From NCBI GenBank assembly GCA_034401795.1, contig CM067363.1, forward strand, positions 25,409,103-25,473,102: DNA of 64,000 nucleotides, given 5' to 3'. A model generated the notes under the pieces. It made no database searches. It was not told the origin of the DNA and worked only from the letters and a program-made list of their open reading frames with translations. Numbering within the stretch: the first letter of the stretch is position 1; the number at the start of each line of letters is the position of its first letter. Shown here one piece after another: positions 23,373-34,912 of this stretch. Made by a program: the position numbers and the translations under genes. This stretch comes from Chaetoderma sp. LZ-2023a (Eukaryota > Mollusca > Caudofoveata > Chaetodermatida > Chaetodermatidae).

Positions 23373-23865
23373 GAAAATCGAAATTTTCATGGGTGTTAAT
23401 GGATTAAGACGTGTTTGGAAAGGGCCGCAGGACATGTATGGAATACACTGCGCGGAGTCTCATACTGCATGTAGAATATACGGAAAGAGGGAACCCGACC
23501 TATATCGGACAGCGTGGTTCTCTTAAAATGGTAGCTAAACAGCGGTGGTCAGTTGATACAGAGCTTTGTCTTTGATATCTCCCTTTTGCGTCCACATGAC
23601 GGTGGCTCAATAAGACTGGTGGTCTTATAGAAACACGTTATTTTGCAACAGCAGGGGCGTAATACACAGGCCGGGCGTAGCCGGCGTTTCAGATTACTAT
23701 ACAGTCTGGTTCTGACAGCTGATCTTGTCATTGAAGAATCGAGTTTCCACACATTTTCACGTAAATACAATATTCTTTTGTGAGTTAATTAGAGAATTGA
23801 CATATATTTTCGCCTTTTCTACCAGTAACTATATATCGTATCATAGCATCATTTACCAGTTAAAA
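23373..23865. other. Duplicated non-coding segment
   Basis: Matches 34960-35260 and neighbouring sequence in reverse, and partly 47560-47750 in direct orientation to the 35 kb copy. No frame is conserved between copies. Confidence 0.55.
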
Positions 23866-23995
23866 ATTCGAATACAAATTTGAGTTATTGTGCTTCATAC
23901 TTTGAAGGTAATTTGCGTGGAAGCTGTGGCTGTCGAAGGCAGCGACAGCTTCAAGCAAATTAACTTCCAAATAATCAATGTGTGATATGCATGGT
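23866..23995. repeat. Diverged P-type palindrome (subfamily P2)
   Basis: TACTTTGAAGGTAATTTGCG and GGAAGCTGTGGCTG are mirrored by CAGCGACAGCTTCAAGC and AAATTAACTTCCAAATAATC. It has the architecture of the family P core, but the sequence differs in both arms together. Related copies lie at 34840-34912 and about 47440-47510. Confidence 0.7.
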
Positions 23996-24255
23996 TTCTT
24001 TGCGTAGTTACTATCTGACATTCATGGCATACAGGCGCGTCTTCATTATTGAACGCCGATACAAGCATACTAACATGTAATAAGGAATGCCTTCTGGGGA
24101 AACACGCTTCAGATGTACCGCAACATGGCTTAATGCACGGCACTCTATTGACCCCATGCAACAGGACACATTTTGACGATGGCTGCCATTACTAGATATA
24201 GTTCCGTTACAAGCTGATAATGTATATATGTCAAGACAACACGAGATGCTTTCAG

Positions 24256-24612
24256 AATGGACCTTTCCAATTTATCCATCCACCATCAGACGTCATATGA
24301 CGTCATAGTTAACTAAGTGACGAGTAGCAGGACTCGATTTAGTCTGTCTTTAACGCTTAATAGTCAGACACGTGGTACGAATTGTATGTCTTTACTATTT
24401 AATACATATTCTGCTGAATATTCTGGAACTAATTTGACTGATCAACAGCCACCCAGTCAAATTAGTTTCAAAATGTTTAACCGCTTACCCGTATACTTTT
24501 CTGAAAGGTGACAGTCTGAGAGTTAAAGGATCGATCGATCCCAACACTAGCGAGGTGTGGGTGAATCTTAGCTAGAGATGGAAGGGGGCATAGTTAAAAC
24601 TGGAAAGGCCCA
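24256..24612 (-). mobile_element. Family P MITE, shortened stem
   Basis: GGACCTTTCCAATTTATCCATCC, overlapping TGACGTCA-type sites, CTGCTGAATATTCTGGAACTAATTTGACT, a short centre, AGTCAAATTAGTTTCAAAATG, the GATCGATCGATCCCAACAC block and AAAACTGGAAAGGCCCATT. The terminal inverted repeats are well preserved. Confidence 0.82.
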
Positions 24613-25124
24613 TTAAGTATTGTAATATAACAATGAATGTCCTTCCATTCCATTAACTGATCATCATGCCAACACAAAAATTGCATAACGTTATGCACGG
24701 AATGCTTGCACAGGATCTGTAATGGTTAAATTAGTTTTATGAGACCCATGTGTTTGAATGCTAACCAGTGTCAACACTCTTTACACTAGGTGATTGGTGG
24801 CGAGACAGGTGTCAGACCGTGCGAATCTAACATCTCGCTGGACTATTAAGCAATCATCAGAATTCCATTAGCATTTCAGACAAACAATTTCACTGCGTCA
24901 TCCATTCAATACTCAGACAGATTCTCAGAGCTAAAAGTCGGACACAATCGCCAAGTAGAATGCTTTCATATTTGTGTAAATAATTGAAAATAGCATTATT
25001 TTTTTAAACGATCAGCCAACAGAAAATGTACGAATTTTTCATCACAAGAATGGTAATATGGTGTTTACTCAACGTTATAACTCTGGGAGAAATTAGGCCA
25101 ATAATTCAACACCGACACCCAATG
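24613..25124. other. Duplicated non-coding segment
   Basis: Reverse-complement matches to 33680-34320, for example the ACAGGTGTCAGA / TCTGACACCTGT and AACATCTCG / CGAGATGTT pairs. No gene recognised. Confidence 0.55.
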
Positions 25125-25515
25125 TTCCAGTTTTAGCTATGCCCCACCCATCCATGGCTAAGATCCAGCCACGCTTGCCTGGTGTTGGGATTAATCGATC
25201 ACCGAACGCCTGACTATCAATTTCCAGAAGACTATCCAGGTAAGCTATTGAATATTTTAAAACTAATTTGACTGCTGCTGTTTCGCCCTATAGCAGCAAC
25301 AGCGCCCAGTCAAATTAGTTTCAAAATATACAACAAAATGTTTATTAAATAATAAAGACCTACAATTTGTACAACAACGTTTAGTCCGTCTTCACGTATG
25401 CGTTCGTGGCGCACCTATCTACGTTATTCATGACGTCATTGATTATGACATCACCCTACACGTCGCGTAGTTGATTATGACGGCATATGGTCGATGGATA
25501 AACTGGAAAGGTCCG
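25125..25515 (+). mobile_element. Family P MITE
   Basis: CCAGTTTTAGCTATGCCCC to AACTGGAAAGGTCC, with palindrome at about 25243-25336 (one stem arm slightly altered in the GCTGCTGTTTCGCC part). The colinear partner is 33357-33670. Confidence 0.83.
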
Positions 25516-26198
25516 CTTATCTGACCATGTAGACATCATCACACGACTATCGTCTTTATCAGAAATCAGAGTCACAGTATTGTCATTGAGAAATTTGAAA
25601 TAACTATTTTTCTTGTTTGTTATCTGAACTGGGACGAGTTTACCAAAATCACTATGTATTCTCACAAATATTTCTATATAAATATGTTGTTTAAGTGTCA
25701 ACGCGTGTGCGCCAATTAGATAAGACGAGTGGACGTGCTATACTTTCAAGATCACTATCAGTAAGTTCTCACATGTCCCATGTGGGCAGATGAACATGCA
25801 GACATCAGGTGGAAGTGAGTCGTGTGAGTATGAACGTATTGCATGAACATTTCCCAACAAATATGTAACTTGGCTACAATTACAGCTCTAGGTTCCTTGA
25901 TAATAAGAGATGTGTAGAAATATGGCGAACATAATACTCCAATTTCAAATCGGAAATTCAAATAGAAATAATATTGCATCCGCCCATAGTGCTAACACAT
26001 TTAGGCCTAGCACTATTGCACTATTGCTGGCTGGGTCAGAGCAATTTAATATTTAATTTACTTTAAAATTCCTAACCAAAATACAATATCGGAGAAGGAT
26101 AAAAAAGAAAAATAATGCAAAATTTCAAATTCAGAAGTTTTAAGATTAGGCAGTATGAATCCTTTCATCGGGTTAATTGTCAAGGTTTTTTCAGTGAG
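25516..26198. other. Duplicated non-coding segment
   Basis: Matches the reverse complement of 32870-33350, including ACGAGTTTACC / GGTAAACTCGT and ATAATATTG phrases. No gene recognised; the 81-codon minus frame here is not preserved in the partner. Confidence 0.55.
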
Positions 26199-26320
26199 TG
26201 TCTATTTGCAGACCAAATGAAGACTAGTTTCGAAATTTTACCACCGGAATGGCTGGCTCGTTCAGTGGTACAGTTTAAAAAATAATCTTCTCGTGGCCAG
26301 CAAGTGAACTTTTCTCATGA
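26199..26320. repeat. Family Q palindrome, decayed
   Basis: CTATTTGCAGACCAAATGAAG, TTTTACCACCGGAATGGCTGGCTCG, then a shortened right arm with CAGTGGTACAG and CTTCTCGTGGCCAGCAA. Partner near 32665-32760. Confidence 0.7.
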
Positions 26321-26739
26321 CCATTGCAAAGCTATTTTGAGTGGCTTGACCATTAACAATTTAACAGAGTTACAGTGAACAAAAGCAGTGTTACAGACAA
26401 TTCTGAGGATTTCCGAGCGATAAGGTTTTGGCTGCGAAAAATTGCTAGATAGAGAGATTGTTGAGAATAATGCCTTAAAATTGCAGCATTATTAGGTTTC
26501 TAGATGTGGAAAAATTAAGTTAAGAGGACCTTATCTTAATGTAATGGAAATCTCGACATTAACTTATCATGACTAACAGGGGACATTGCGCTATTGGTTA
26601 GCTCGATAGCTCTCACCCTAACGCCTACATCGTTCATGTAGTACAGAAACTCAGGATTGATCAACTGTATGCTATATTCCGTCTAACGTTCCCTATGTAA
26701 TTCGGCGTGTATATAATGCCGGTACAAATGGTTTGATAT

Positions 26740-26876
26740 TCCAAATGGACCAAGTTGTATTAGGTATACTGCACTAAATTATACAAAAACCATTGCTAGA
26801 TAAGATATGTAAATATCGTATTATAGTATTATATGGTTGCGATATTATGCATAATAAACATCTTGGTCCATTTGGA
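26740..26876. repeat. 109-bp exact duplicate inside 15-bp perfect inverted repeats
   Basis: Positions 26753-26861 are identical to 27085-27193. This first copy is bounded by TCCAAATGGACCAAG (26740-26754) and its exact reverse complement CTTGGTCCATTTGGA (26862-26876); the second copy is not. The second copy sits in the context shared with segment A (about 12205-12330), so it is probably the source. Confidence 0.85.
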
Positions 26877-26989
26877 TTTAATTTGGCTGCCCTCATAACT
26901 ATATTCTTCGCTCTCTTATAGCCCAGAAGCACGAAGTAAGAAAAGGGGGCGGGGTAGGAGGGCAGGTTTGTCCGTGTGGGGTGTTGCAT

Positions 26990-28480
26990 GTGGTGGCTTT
27001 GTTTACTTCACTCTCGATGGTACAGCCTATCTTTTATAGATTTCATTGCTTTTAACGTGTTTACCGATTTCATGATGATAATACAGTTGTATTAGGTATA
27101 CTGCACTAAATTATACAAAAACCATTGCTAGATAAGATATGTAAATATCGTATTATAGTATTATATGGTTGCGATATTATGCATAATAAACATGTGTCTG
27201 CAAATTAGAATTTGAATGATATTAGTATTTATATGCAATTAAGTATTGCTATTCATTTCTACTAGTGATTTTATTTATATGTTAATAACTTGGCTCATCT
27301 AGTGTTATGCCAGATCATGAAATTTAACACGTTTCCTGCTTTGTCGGGAATTTATGTATGTTGCCGACTGATGCCCTTGTGCAGTTAGAGTATTTATTGT
27401 CCCGCGTGATAGGCCTCGTGGTCATCCGTCCCACGTGTAACATTCCTAACTTGGACCAGTGTGATTGGTACTTGGCATATATGTATGCTCTGTGATTGCC
27501 CTATAAGCTTTGACCAGCCATTTTCTGCCTTGCCAGCGATCGCTGTGGATACTTGGTTGAAGTTGGCCAAGAGTGTAATGCCATTGGTGATGGACTTACC
27601 TTTTGCCTTGCTGATCGCCTCTCGGCTATGCTAGCATTCATATTTTGCTATTCTTGTATGATCAGGACATGCATTTTTTTTTCTGATGTAGTAACTCCAT
27701 GTATATTTATTAATCAATAATTCTGTTTTATAACATTGCTGTGGGAATTCCCATGTGTTTTGCAACTGTTTTGTCAGGATCAATATATGCTGTTATGCTT
27801 ACATTTATATATTGATTCATACATATTCTATGTACATTGAGTATTACCATTTTTTCATAGCATTAACATCTTAGGACCAAATGTGATTTTCTAGATTTTA
27901 GATTTAAAATGTCTAGGACAAAATCTCATTATTTGCCTAAATATTCAATAATGCTGATAATCTGTCATATTTAAATATTCCGCTTCTGTGCTTGTCTTCA
28001 TCAGGCTATTTTCTTTTAATTTTCTGTCGAATTTTCGGACGTCAATCACCTTCTTGAATCGATCGTTACCATGTTGCTTCGATTGTCACCATCTTGGATC
28101 ACCAGTCACACTCTTGGATCGGCAGACACCCTCTTAGATCAATAGTCGCTCTTTTGGATCACCAGCTGTAATCTTGAATTTGTAGCAGCCATATTGGATC
28201 AACAATGTGGTGAAAGCTAGACATTATCCTGTACACGGAGTTCACAGGTTGTTACCCAGATAATGCAGATTACTGGACCACTACTGAGGCGATACCATGC
28301 TGATACTTTCAAGGCAATGGATGCGTTCAGTATCGGCCCGGTATTGACCCGACATCGGTTCAGATTAGTATTGGATTAATGTATTTTCTTATCATGTAAA
28401 GGTTGTATATTACTTAATTTACCTGCTTCCAACATTAAATTTACTTTTTTTATTTATTTTTTTTATAGATTTATCAATCA
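26990..28480. repeat. Duplicated segment A' (direct copy of 12130-13724)
   Basis: Carries the same landmarks as the A segment in the same order and orientation, with one copy of the TATA-like block (near 27385) and a decayed CCATCTTGGATCACCAGTC minisatellite (28040-28205). A stretch at about 27470-28030 has no counterpart in segment A. The segment runs into the gap at the point equivalent to about 13725. Confidence 0.8.
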
Positions 28481-28500
28481 TTGAACATCGTCGTGTCGTG

Positions 28501-29000
28501 NNNNNNNNNNNNNNNNNNNNNNNNNNNNNNNNNNNNNNNNNNNNNNNNNNNNNNNNNNNNNNNNNNNNNNNNNNNNNNNNNNNNNNNNNNNNNNNNNNNN
28601 NNNNNNNNNNNNNNNNNNNNNNNNNNNNNNNNNNNNNNNNNNNNNNNNNNNNNNNNNNNNNNNNNNNNNNNNNNNNNNNNNNNNNNNNNNNNNNNNNNNN
28701 NNNNNNNNNNNNNNNNNNNNNNNNNNNNNNNNNNNNNNNNNNNNNNNNNNNNNNNNNNNNNNNNNNNNNNNNNNNNNNNNNNNNNNNNNNNNNNNNNNNN
28801 NNNNNNNNNNNNNNNNNNNNNNNNNNNNNNNNNNNNNNNNNNNNNNNNNNNNNNNNNNNNNNNNNNNNNNNNNNNNNNNNNNNNNNNNNNNNNNNNNNNN
28901 NNNNNNNNNNNNNNNNNNNNNNNNNNNNNNNNNNNNNNNNNNNNNNNNNNNNNNNNNNNNNNNNNNNNNNNNNNNNNNNNNNNNNNNNNNNNNNNNNNNN
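28501..29000. other. Assembly gap of exactly 500 N
   Basis: Five hundred N characters, a round number typical of a fixed-size placeholder. The sequence before it matches up to about 13725 and the sequence after it matches from about 17900. The missing DNA is therefore expected to resemble some or all of segments B and C (13.7-17.9 kb), unless they were deleted. Confidence 0.97.
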
Positions 29001-29009
29001 CGCATGACA

Positions 29010-29153
29010 CGTGTGTTAGAGGGGAGAGAGAGAGGGGTGGAGGGAGGGAGGGAGGGAGGGATGGATGGAGGTAGAGGGGGAGAGATAGATGGAAGGGGGG
29101 AGATGGGGAGAGGGAGAGGAGAGGGAAAGGGAGAGAGAGAGAGAAAGGGGGGC

Positions 29154-29190
<37 letters not shown>

Positions 29191-29650
29191 CAGGGGGGGG
29201 AGATAGAGAGATTGGTACAGGGAAAGGTAGGGGGGAGGGTAAGGGAGAGGTAAAGTGCGATGGAAGAGACGATGGAGGGGGTGGGGTGGAAATGGGAGTT
29301 GGAAGGGGTGTGAGGATGGGGAGATGTGGAGACAGCAGAGGCGATAACGTAGCGGGTAGAAGAGGTAAGAGAGGGATGGGTCATAGGGATTGGAGATAGG
29401 CCGGGCGGGGTGGGGATGGGGGAAGGGGTTGTGGTGGGGGGGGGAGAGGAGATGAGAGAAAGGGCGATAGCGAGCGAAGGCAATAGAAAAAGGAAATCTA
29501 GTAGGGCATTTGTGGTGTGTGTGTGTGTGTGTGAGTGTGTGTGCGCGCGTGTGCGTGTGCGCGCGTGTGCGTGTGCGCGCGCACGTGATGGTGTGTTTGT
29601 GTGCGTTGGTGGGCTGGGGTGGGGTTGTGGGGGGGGGGCCGGGGGGGGGG
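29010..29650. repeat. AG-rich, GT and G-run low-complexity tract (D')
   Basis: GAGAGAG purine tract to about 29480, (GT)n/(GTGCGC)n at 29512-29600, then G-runs at 29620-29650. Followed by the same CATACAATCTCGAAT...TTTCCAATC...CCTGCATAC block as 18330-18410. The long Ser/Pro/His reading frames here are artefacts. Confidence 0.92.
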
Positions 29651-29807
29651 GCGAAAAGTCATTATCCTCATGATGCATACAATCTCGAATGAAGAAGCTG
29701 AAAACATATTTCCAATCGCAGTAAGAAGGCTATTGTTATTCCTGCATACTGAGAAGAATTTGCATTCAATCAGCTTTAAATTTTTTTTTATAATTATGTT
29801 CCTAATG

Positions 29808-30200
29808 AACCTTTCCACTTTATCCATCCATCATAGGACGTCATAATCAACTACGTGACATGTAGGATGACGTCATAATCATTACGTCATAAATGATGCT
29901 ATTTGGCCCGTCTTTAACTCTTAATAGTCCGACACGTTGTACGAGGTGTATGTCTCTACTATTTAATGAGTGTGCAGTTGAATATTTTGAAACTAATTTG
30001 ACTGGACGCTCTTATTGCCATCGGCTGCAACAGTGGCCAGTTAAGTTAGTTTCAAAATATCCAACAGCTTATCTAAATAGTTCCTGGAACTTGATAATCT
30101 TGGCGTTCAGGGATTGATCTATCCCAACACGAGCGAGGTGTTGGGGAATCTTAGCTAGAGATGGGCGGGGTATGGCCATACGACTAGAGAGGTTCATTGA
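29808..30200 (-). mobile_element. Family P MITE
   Basis: AATGAACCTTTCCACTTTATCCATCC, TGACGTCATAATC sites, CAGTTGAATATTTTGAAACTAATTTGACTGG, a mutated centre, TTAGTTTCAAAATATCCAACAG, the GATCTATCCCAACACGAGCG block and the right end AGGTTCATTG. Confidence 0.82.
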
Positions 30201-30229
30201 CTGAGCACTAATACCTCAGTAGACTATAT

Positions 30230-30460
30230 ATGTTTTGACGCAACATCGTCATGGGTGTTTGGTATCACGCTACATTATTTTATCCATTATAAAATCATTA
30301 ATGTACATTTCCTTCGTGTGAGCATAAGGTCAGATTCGTGTTTTCGTTTACTTTTATCCAATTTTGATGATTGTGCAAGGCGGATAGGGTTGGTTATTGC
30401 AAGACAGAATATGCTATGGCGACAACATTGCAATTCATATCTACAGCTACTAGAAATGCT
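30230..30460. repeat. Duplicated segment E'
   Basis: Direct match to 18510-18690 and reverse match to 39930-40110. Shared phrases: TAAAATCATTAATGTACA, GGTCAGATTC, TATCCAATTTTGATGA, and GATAGGGTTGGTTATTGCA. Non-coding. Confidence 0.75.
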
Positions 30461-30747
30461 GACGCGTTGGTTGGCGTCTATCGAGTCCCTGAATCCAGGT
30501 CCCATTCACGCCATTATTATTTTATTTCGACTGGTACCCATTTATACTCCTGGATGTGGAGATAGGCGACGAGGAGTGAAGGAGATTGCCTGTGTTTCCA
30601 GCCAAATTTAGTTGGCCGAACGGAGAGGCGATCCAAGGGTCGCCGGTTTCACAACTCTGCTCGTTACTGCCTGGGTGTTAGACAGGGTTGTTCCCTATCG
30701 CCATGACTTATCAACAAACCGTAGACAAAAACCTGACTACAAAAGAG

Positions 30748-31118
30748 GAATCTAGTTTTAGCTATGCTCCGCCCATCTCTAGCTAACCTTCAACCACAAT
30801 TTGACCCACCCCTGAACTCCCCGACTATCAATTTCCAGAAAATTATACAGGAAAACTTTTGAATACTTTGAAACTAATTGGACTGGGTGCTGTTGCTGCC
30901 TGTGGCAGCAGCGCCCAGTCAAATTGGTTTCAAAATATTCAATTAACGTGTTTATTAAATAGTAAAGACATGCAATTCGTACAAAAACGAGTAGTCCGTC
31001 ATCAATTACGCATTTGTGACGAACGTAGCTAAGCCACTCATAACGTAATTCATCACGACGTCATTCAACACGTCACGCAGTCGATTATGACGTCATATGA
31101 TTGACTGAGAAACTGGAA
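30748..31118 (+). mobile_element. Family P MITE
   Basis: CTAGTTTTAGCTATGCTCCGCC to GAGAAACTGGAATTC with palindrome at about 30857-30945 (loop TGTGG) and CRE sites near 31057 and 31087. Confidence 0.83.
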
Positions 31119-31394
31119 TTCGCAATTCATTTGGTACCTTGAACAGAAACATATGGTATCCGATTTATGACAGGTGAGCAGGAAGTTGTAACAATCATTG
31201 ATTCTGCCAATATGGCTAGATTAAGTTCTGACTACCGAGCAGAGAGTATAATTATCAAAGATTAGACTTGTCATCATTAATGGTGAAGCTCACGGTTAAA
31301 TATGATGTTTAATCAGCAGTAGTGAATGTATTTTTGGAGACTCAATTGACATAATCGTGGTTTGTAGATGGATAACTCTCACATATCTATAATT
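31119..31394. repeat. Duplicated segment F' (third copy)
   Basis: Direct match to 19440-19770, ending abruptly near 31395 where an unrelated dispersed repeat begins. It is the end of the second direct copy of the large unit. Confidence 0.72.
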
Positions 31395-32225
31395 CTAGTA
31401 GTCTGGTGGCATACAGGTTGAAATGTTCACTTTTGGAAGAAATCACCAAATTTGGCACAGATGCACTTTAGCAATTACTAATTAAATCCTAATATAGGAC
31501 ACACATTTTGGGATTCATTTACGCCCGCCGAATTAGCATAACTCCAAAATGGCCGTCAACGGTATATGCTAAAACCAAATATGTCCATATGTATGTATGA
31601 TTACTGTATTCTGCGGCTGTAGTAGTAGACACATCCTACAGCTGCAATCAGTCCTTCTTCGCTTTTGCCCACTGTGTCTTGTCCTCAGCCAAAGTCCTTA
31701 GCTTCCTCCCTAATCCGGCTTTCTTGAGTCCATATCCCACCTAATAATATACCGATTACAACAGATTGGTATGCATTCTGATAGTTTCGGAGATGACAGA
31801 TCGATTGGAGAGGTTTACGTCATCATTCAACGTCATGATCGCCAGATAAAGGTCGACGATTTTCGGCGGAAACTAGTGATACATTGCCAATAAATCGGAT
31901 TTTCAAGTATTTTATATTGCCTTAAATGTATTGCATGCTAGATCAGACCAGGTTATGCTAATATAAATGCAGCCTTTGGCTCCATAATGTCAATGTCAAG
32001 TCCGGAAGTTCAATATATTAATAATTACGTGATTCACAATCCGTATATTGTTGATACAGTTGGAAACGATCACCTCTGATTCATGCATCCCAAGTCTCTT
32101 AACATCAGTATTCAATGGCACACATTTTGAGATTAACAGCAGGTGTGCTCAAGACTATGCAACCCAAAATGATTGAAACAGTACAAGGAACTATCCTTTT
32201 TATCATAGGAAGCATACTATTGAAT
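31395..32225. repeat. Dispersed repeat shared with 59.4-60.2 kb, with LINE tail inside
   Basis: GGTTGAAATGTTCACTTTTGGAAGAAA and CCTAATATAGGACACACATTTTGGGATT are the reverse complement of 60090-60180. At 31605-31745 the block is interrupted by the 3' end of the LINE family seen at 43446 (GATTACTGTATTCTGCGGCTG, then CAGCCAAAGTCCTTAGCTTCC), minus strand. The rest of the segment to 32225 is AT-rich with no gene. Confidence 0.65.
31605..31745 (-). mobile_element. LINE 3' end fragment
   Basis: About 140 bp matching the 3' terminal part of the minus-strand LINE at 43446-43600, including the GGCTGTAGTAGTAGAMAYATCC phrase and the stretch encoding the LRKL...ED C-terminal end. Strongly 5'-truncated. 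Confidence 0.75.
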
Positions 32226-32592
32226 TAACCTTTCCCGTGTATTCATCCATCATATGGCTTCATAATCAACTACTCGACGTGTAGTATGACGTCACCATCA
32301 ATGATGTCATGAATAACTTAGATACGTGCGCCACGAACGCAATTGGCGACGGACTAAGTTGTACGAATTATATGTATTTACTATTTAATACAGATGTTGT
32401 AGAACATTTTAAAACTAAGTTGCCAGGCAGCAACAGCGCCCAGTCAAACTAATTTCAAAATATTCAGCAGCTTACCTGTAAAGTTTCTGGGAATTGATGG
32501 TTAGGGATCGATCGATCACAAGACGAGGGAGGTGTGGGTGCAGATTATCTAGAGATGGGCAGTGCTTAAGTAAAACTGGAAAGATCCATTGT
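32226..32592 (-). mobile_element. Family P MITE, left stem reduced
   Basis: AACCTTTCCCGTGTATTCATCC, TGACGTCACC, GTTGTAGAACATTTTAAAACTAAG, a short centre, GGCAGCAACAGCGCCCAGTC, GATCGATCGATC and AAAACTGGAAAGATCCATTG. Confidence 0.8.
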
Positions 32593-32664
32593 CCGTGTGT
32601 AAATTCAATCATAACTCTAGCTAGGCAATGATATCAGGCATGGATCAATATGCATGGCTTTGCA

Positions 32665-32760
32665 ATGGCCATGAGAAAGGCCCATTTGCTGGGCAAAAGT
32701 AGATTATTTTTGAAAATGTACACTAGGATGGCTGGCTCATGAAAGGATTAATACTGTAAT
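32665..32760. repeat. Family Q palindrome, half lost
   Basis: AAAGGCCCATTTGCTGGGCAAAAG, TTTTTGAAAATGTACACTAGGATGGCTGGCTC; the second arm is missing. Confidence 0.65.
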
Positions 32761-33356
32761 AGCTTAAAACTTCTGAGCTTGAAATTGGGCATTATTTTTC
32801 TTGTGTTTTTTGTTGGCAAGTTTCGTAATACAAAACATTAAAAACCACCAATAGTGTAAGGCCCGATTATTTTTTGCAATATGACAGGACGCAATATTAT
32901 TTCTATTTGAATGAACACAATTCCGATTAGAAATCGGTATATTATGGTCACCATATTTCTACACATCTCCTATTATCAAGGAGACTAGAGCTACACATGT
33001 GGCCAAGTTCCATACTTGCGGAGAGAAAGCTCACACAATACATTAATACGCATATGCTGCCACCCGACTCACAGCCACCTGATGCTCCTGTGACCACATG
33101 GAGTATGTAATAACTTTAGGATTTGTGATCTTGCAAGGATAACACTCTTATTATCTAATTGACACATACCAGTTGATATTTAAATAGACTATTTATATAG
33201 AAATAGTTTGGAGAATACAGTGATTTGGGTAAACTCGTCCCAGTTCAGAGAACAAAGAACAAAAATAGTTATTTCATGCTTCTCAATGGCAATACCGTGG
33301 CTCTGATATATGATAAAAAGGAGAGTCGTGCGATGATGTCTACATGGTCAGAAAAA

Positions 33357-33670
33357 TAAACCTTTCCAATTTATCCATCTATCGTATGACGTCATGATCA
33401 ACTACATGACGTGTATGATGATGCCATAATCTTTACTGTTTAACAAACATTCTGTTGAATATATTTGAAACCAACTTGAATGTGCGCTGTTGCTGCCATA
33501 GGCAGCAACAGCACCCGGTCAAATTACTTTCAAAATGCTGAGTGTCTTACCTGCATAGTCTTCTGGAAATTGAGCGATTGAAAGTTCGGGAATCAATTGA
33601 TCCCAACACGAGCGAAGCGTGGGTAGATCTTAGCTAGGGATGGTCGGGGAATAACTAAAACTGGAAAGAT
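33357..33670 (-). mobile_element. Family P MITE
   Basis: AACCTTTCCAATTTATCC, ATGACGTCATGATC, a deletion of the GTACGAATT stretch, TCTGTTGAATATATTTGAAACC, CGCTGTTGCTGCCATAGGCAGCAACAGC centre, then the GATCCCAACACGAGCG block and AAAACTGGAAAG. Partner of 25125-25515. Confidence 0.83.
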
Positions 33671-34335
33671 TACGTGTCGGCTTTGACTTATTGGCCTAAT
33701 TATTCCTAGCGTCATAACTTTGGGCAAACATTCCTGCGATGAGGACTACGTACATTTTCTGTTGATTGGACGGGTATTTTAAAATACTGTTTTCACTTAT
33801 TTGCAAGGATATGCCAGCATTCATCTTGCACGATTGTATCTGTCGTTCAGCTCTGTGAATCTGCATGACTATTGACTGAATGACTGACACACTGAAATTG
33901 TCTTCCGGCAATGACAAGATATTAATGGAATTCTAATGATTATATTATATCCCAACGAGATGTTAGATTCATGTAGCCTTCGTTCTTTCTGACACCTGTA
34001 TCGACTTCAATCAAATAGTGTTAAGCTTGTTGATGCTAGTTAACATTCAAGCACATTGCTGCCATACAACTAATTTAACCGCTACAGGTCCTTGCAAGCT
34101 TTCCGTGTCCATATCACGCGGAGCATCAAAATAAAAAATATCACAGCTGGCGATTTCGTTGTTAAATTATCAGGCAATATTCGTAAATTCTGCCGGAGGC
34201 ATAACACGAAATTAGCGGTTACCTTCATTTGTATGCCCACCATTGCAGACAGATATAATGTTATGTAATTTTTGTATTGGTATGATGATCAGTTAATGGA
34301 ATGAGAGGCCTTTCATTGTTATATTGCAATACTTA

Positions 34336-34536
34336 ATGAACCTTTCCAGTTTTAGCAATGCTCCAGCCACACCACGCTCGTGTTGGGATCGATCGATCCC
34401 TGAACACTCTGACTATCAATTTCCAGACAACTATGCAAGTAAGCTGTTAAACATTTCGAAACTAATTTTACTGGCTGCTGTTGCTGCCTATGGCAGCAAC
34501 AGCAACCAGTCAAATTAGTTTCAAAATATTCGCCAT
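34336..34536 (+). mobile_element. Family P MITE, CRE half missing
   Basis: GAACCTTTCCAGTTTTAGCAATGC, GATCGATCGATCCCTGAAC, then a nearly perfect palindrome at 34443-34532 (TGCTGTTGCTGCC TATG GGCAGCAACAGCA). The sequence after the palindrome is unrelated flank, so the right half is absent. Confidence 0.82.
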
Positions 34537-34839
34537 ATTGTTATATTGCAAGGCCTAACTCAGAAAGACTCTCATGTCGGCCTGACATAAATGGTCGGCT
34601 TATAACGGAACTATATTTAGTAATGGCAGCCATCGTCAAGAGGTTTCGTGTTGCATGGGACCAATAGAGTACCGTGCGTTAAGACATGTTTCGGTACATC
34701 AGAACTTTGTATTCCCAGAAGGCATTCCTTACCACATGTTAGTGTACATGTATCCGCGTTGAATAATGAAGACACGCATGTATGCCAAGAAATCTAGATA
34801 GTAACTACGCAAATACACCATACATATTACAGATTGAAT

Positions 34840-34912
34840 ATTTGGAGGTTAATTTGCTTGACGATATTGCGGCTATCGGCAGCAATAGTTTCCAATTACC
34901 TTCAAAGTACGA
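34840..34912. repeat. Diverged P-type palindrome (subfamily P2)
   Basis: GATTGAATATTTGGAGGTTAATTTGC, a short centre with GGCTATCGGCAGCAATAG, and TTCAAAGTACGAAG. Inverted partner of 23866-23995. Confidence 0.66.

Larger units (their letters stand above)
13560..26340 (+). repeat. Left arm of a giant imperfect inverted duplication
   Basis: Read forward, this arm matches the reverse complement of 43460 down to 32630. Colinear anchor pairs: 13650 with 43376, 14130 with 42530, 16640 with 41860, 17310 with 41480, 17690 with 41125, 18370 with 40270, 18600 with 40010, 19550 with 39370, 20450 with 38440, 20850 with 37640, 21760 with 37490, 22150 with 37130, 22600 with 36080, 23120 with 35680, 23400 with 35370, 24000 with 34780, 24820 with 33990, 25050 with 33730, 25620 with 33240, 26310 with 32660. 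In the 19480-19585 stretch I count about 8 mismatches in about 103 bp; other parts are more diverged. Some MITEs and a microsatellite occur at matching positions in both arms and so predate the duplication. Confidence 0.88.

Noticed and set aside
28474-29074. Open frames spanning the gap
   Set aside because: They consist of N positions only.
29016-29678. 220-codon Ser/Pro/His-rich frame on the minus strand
   Set aside because: Low-complexity AG/GT tract read on the opposite strand.
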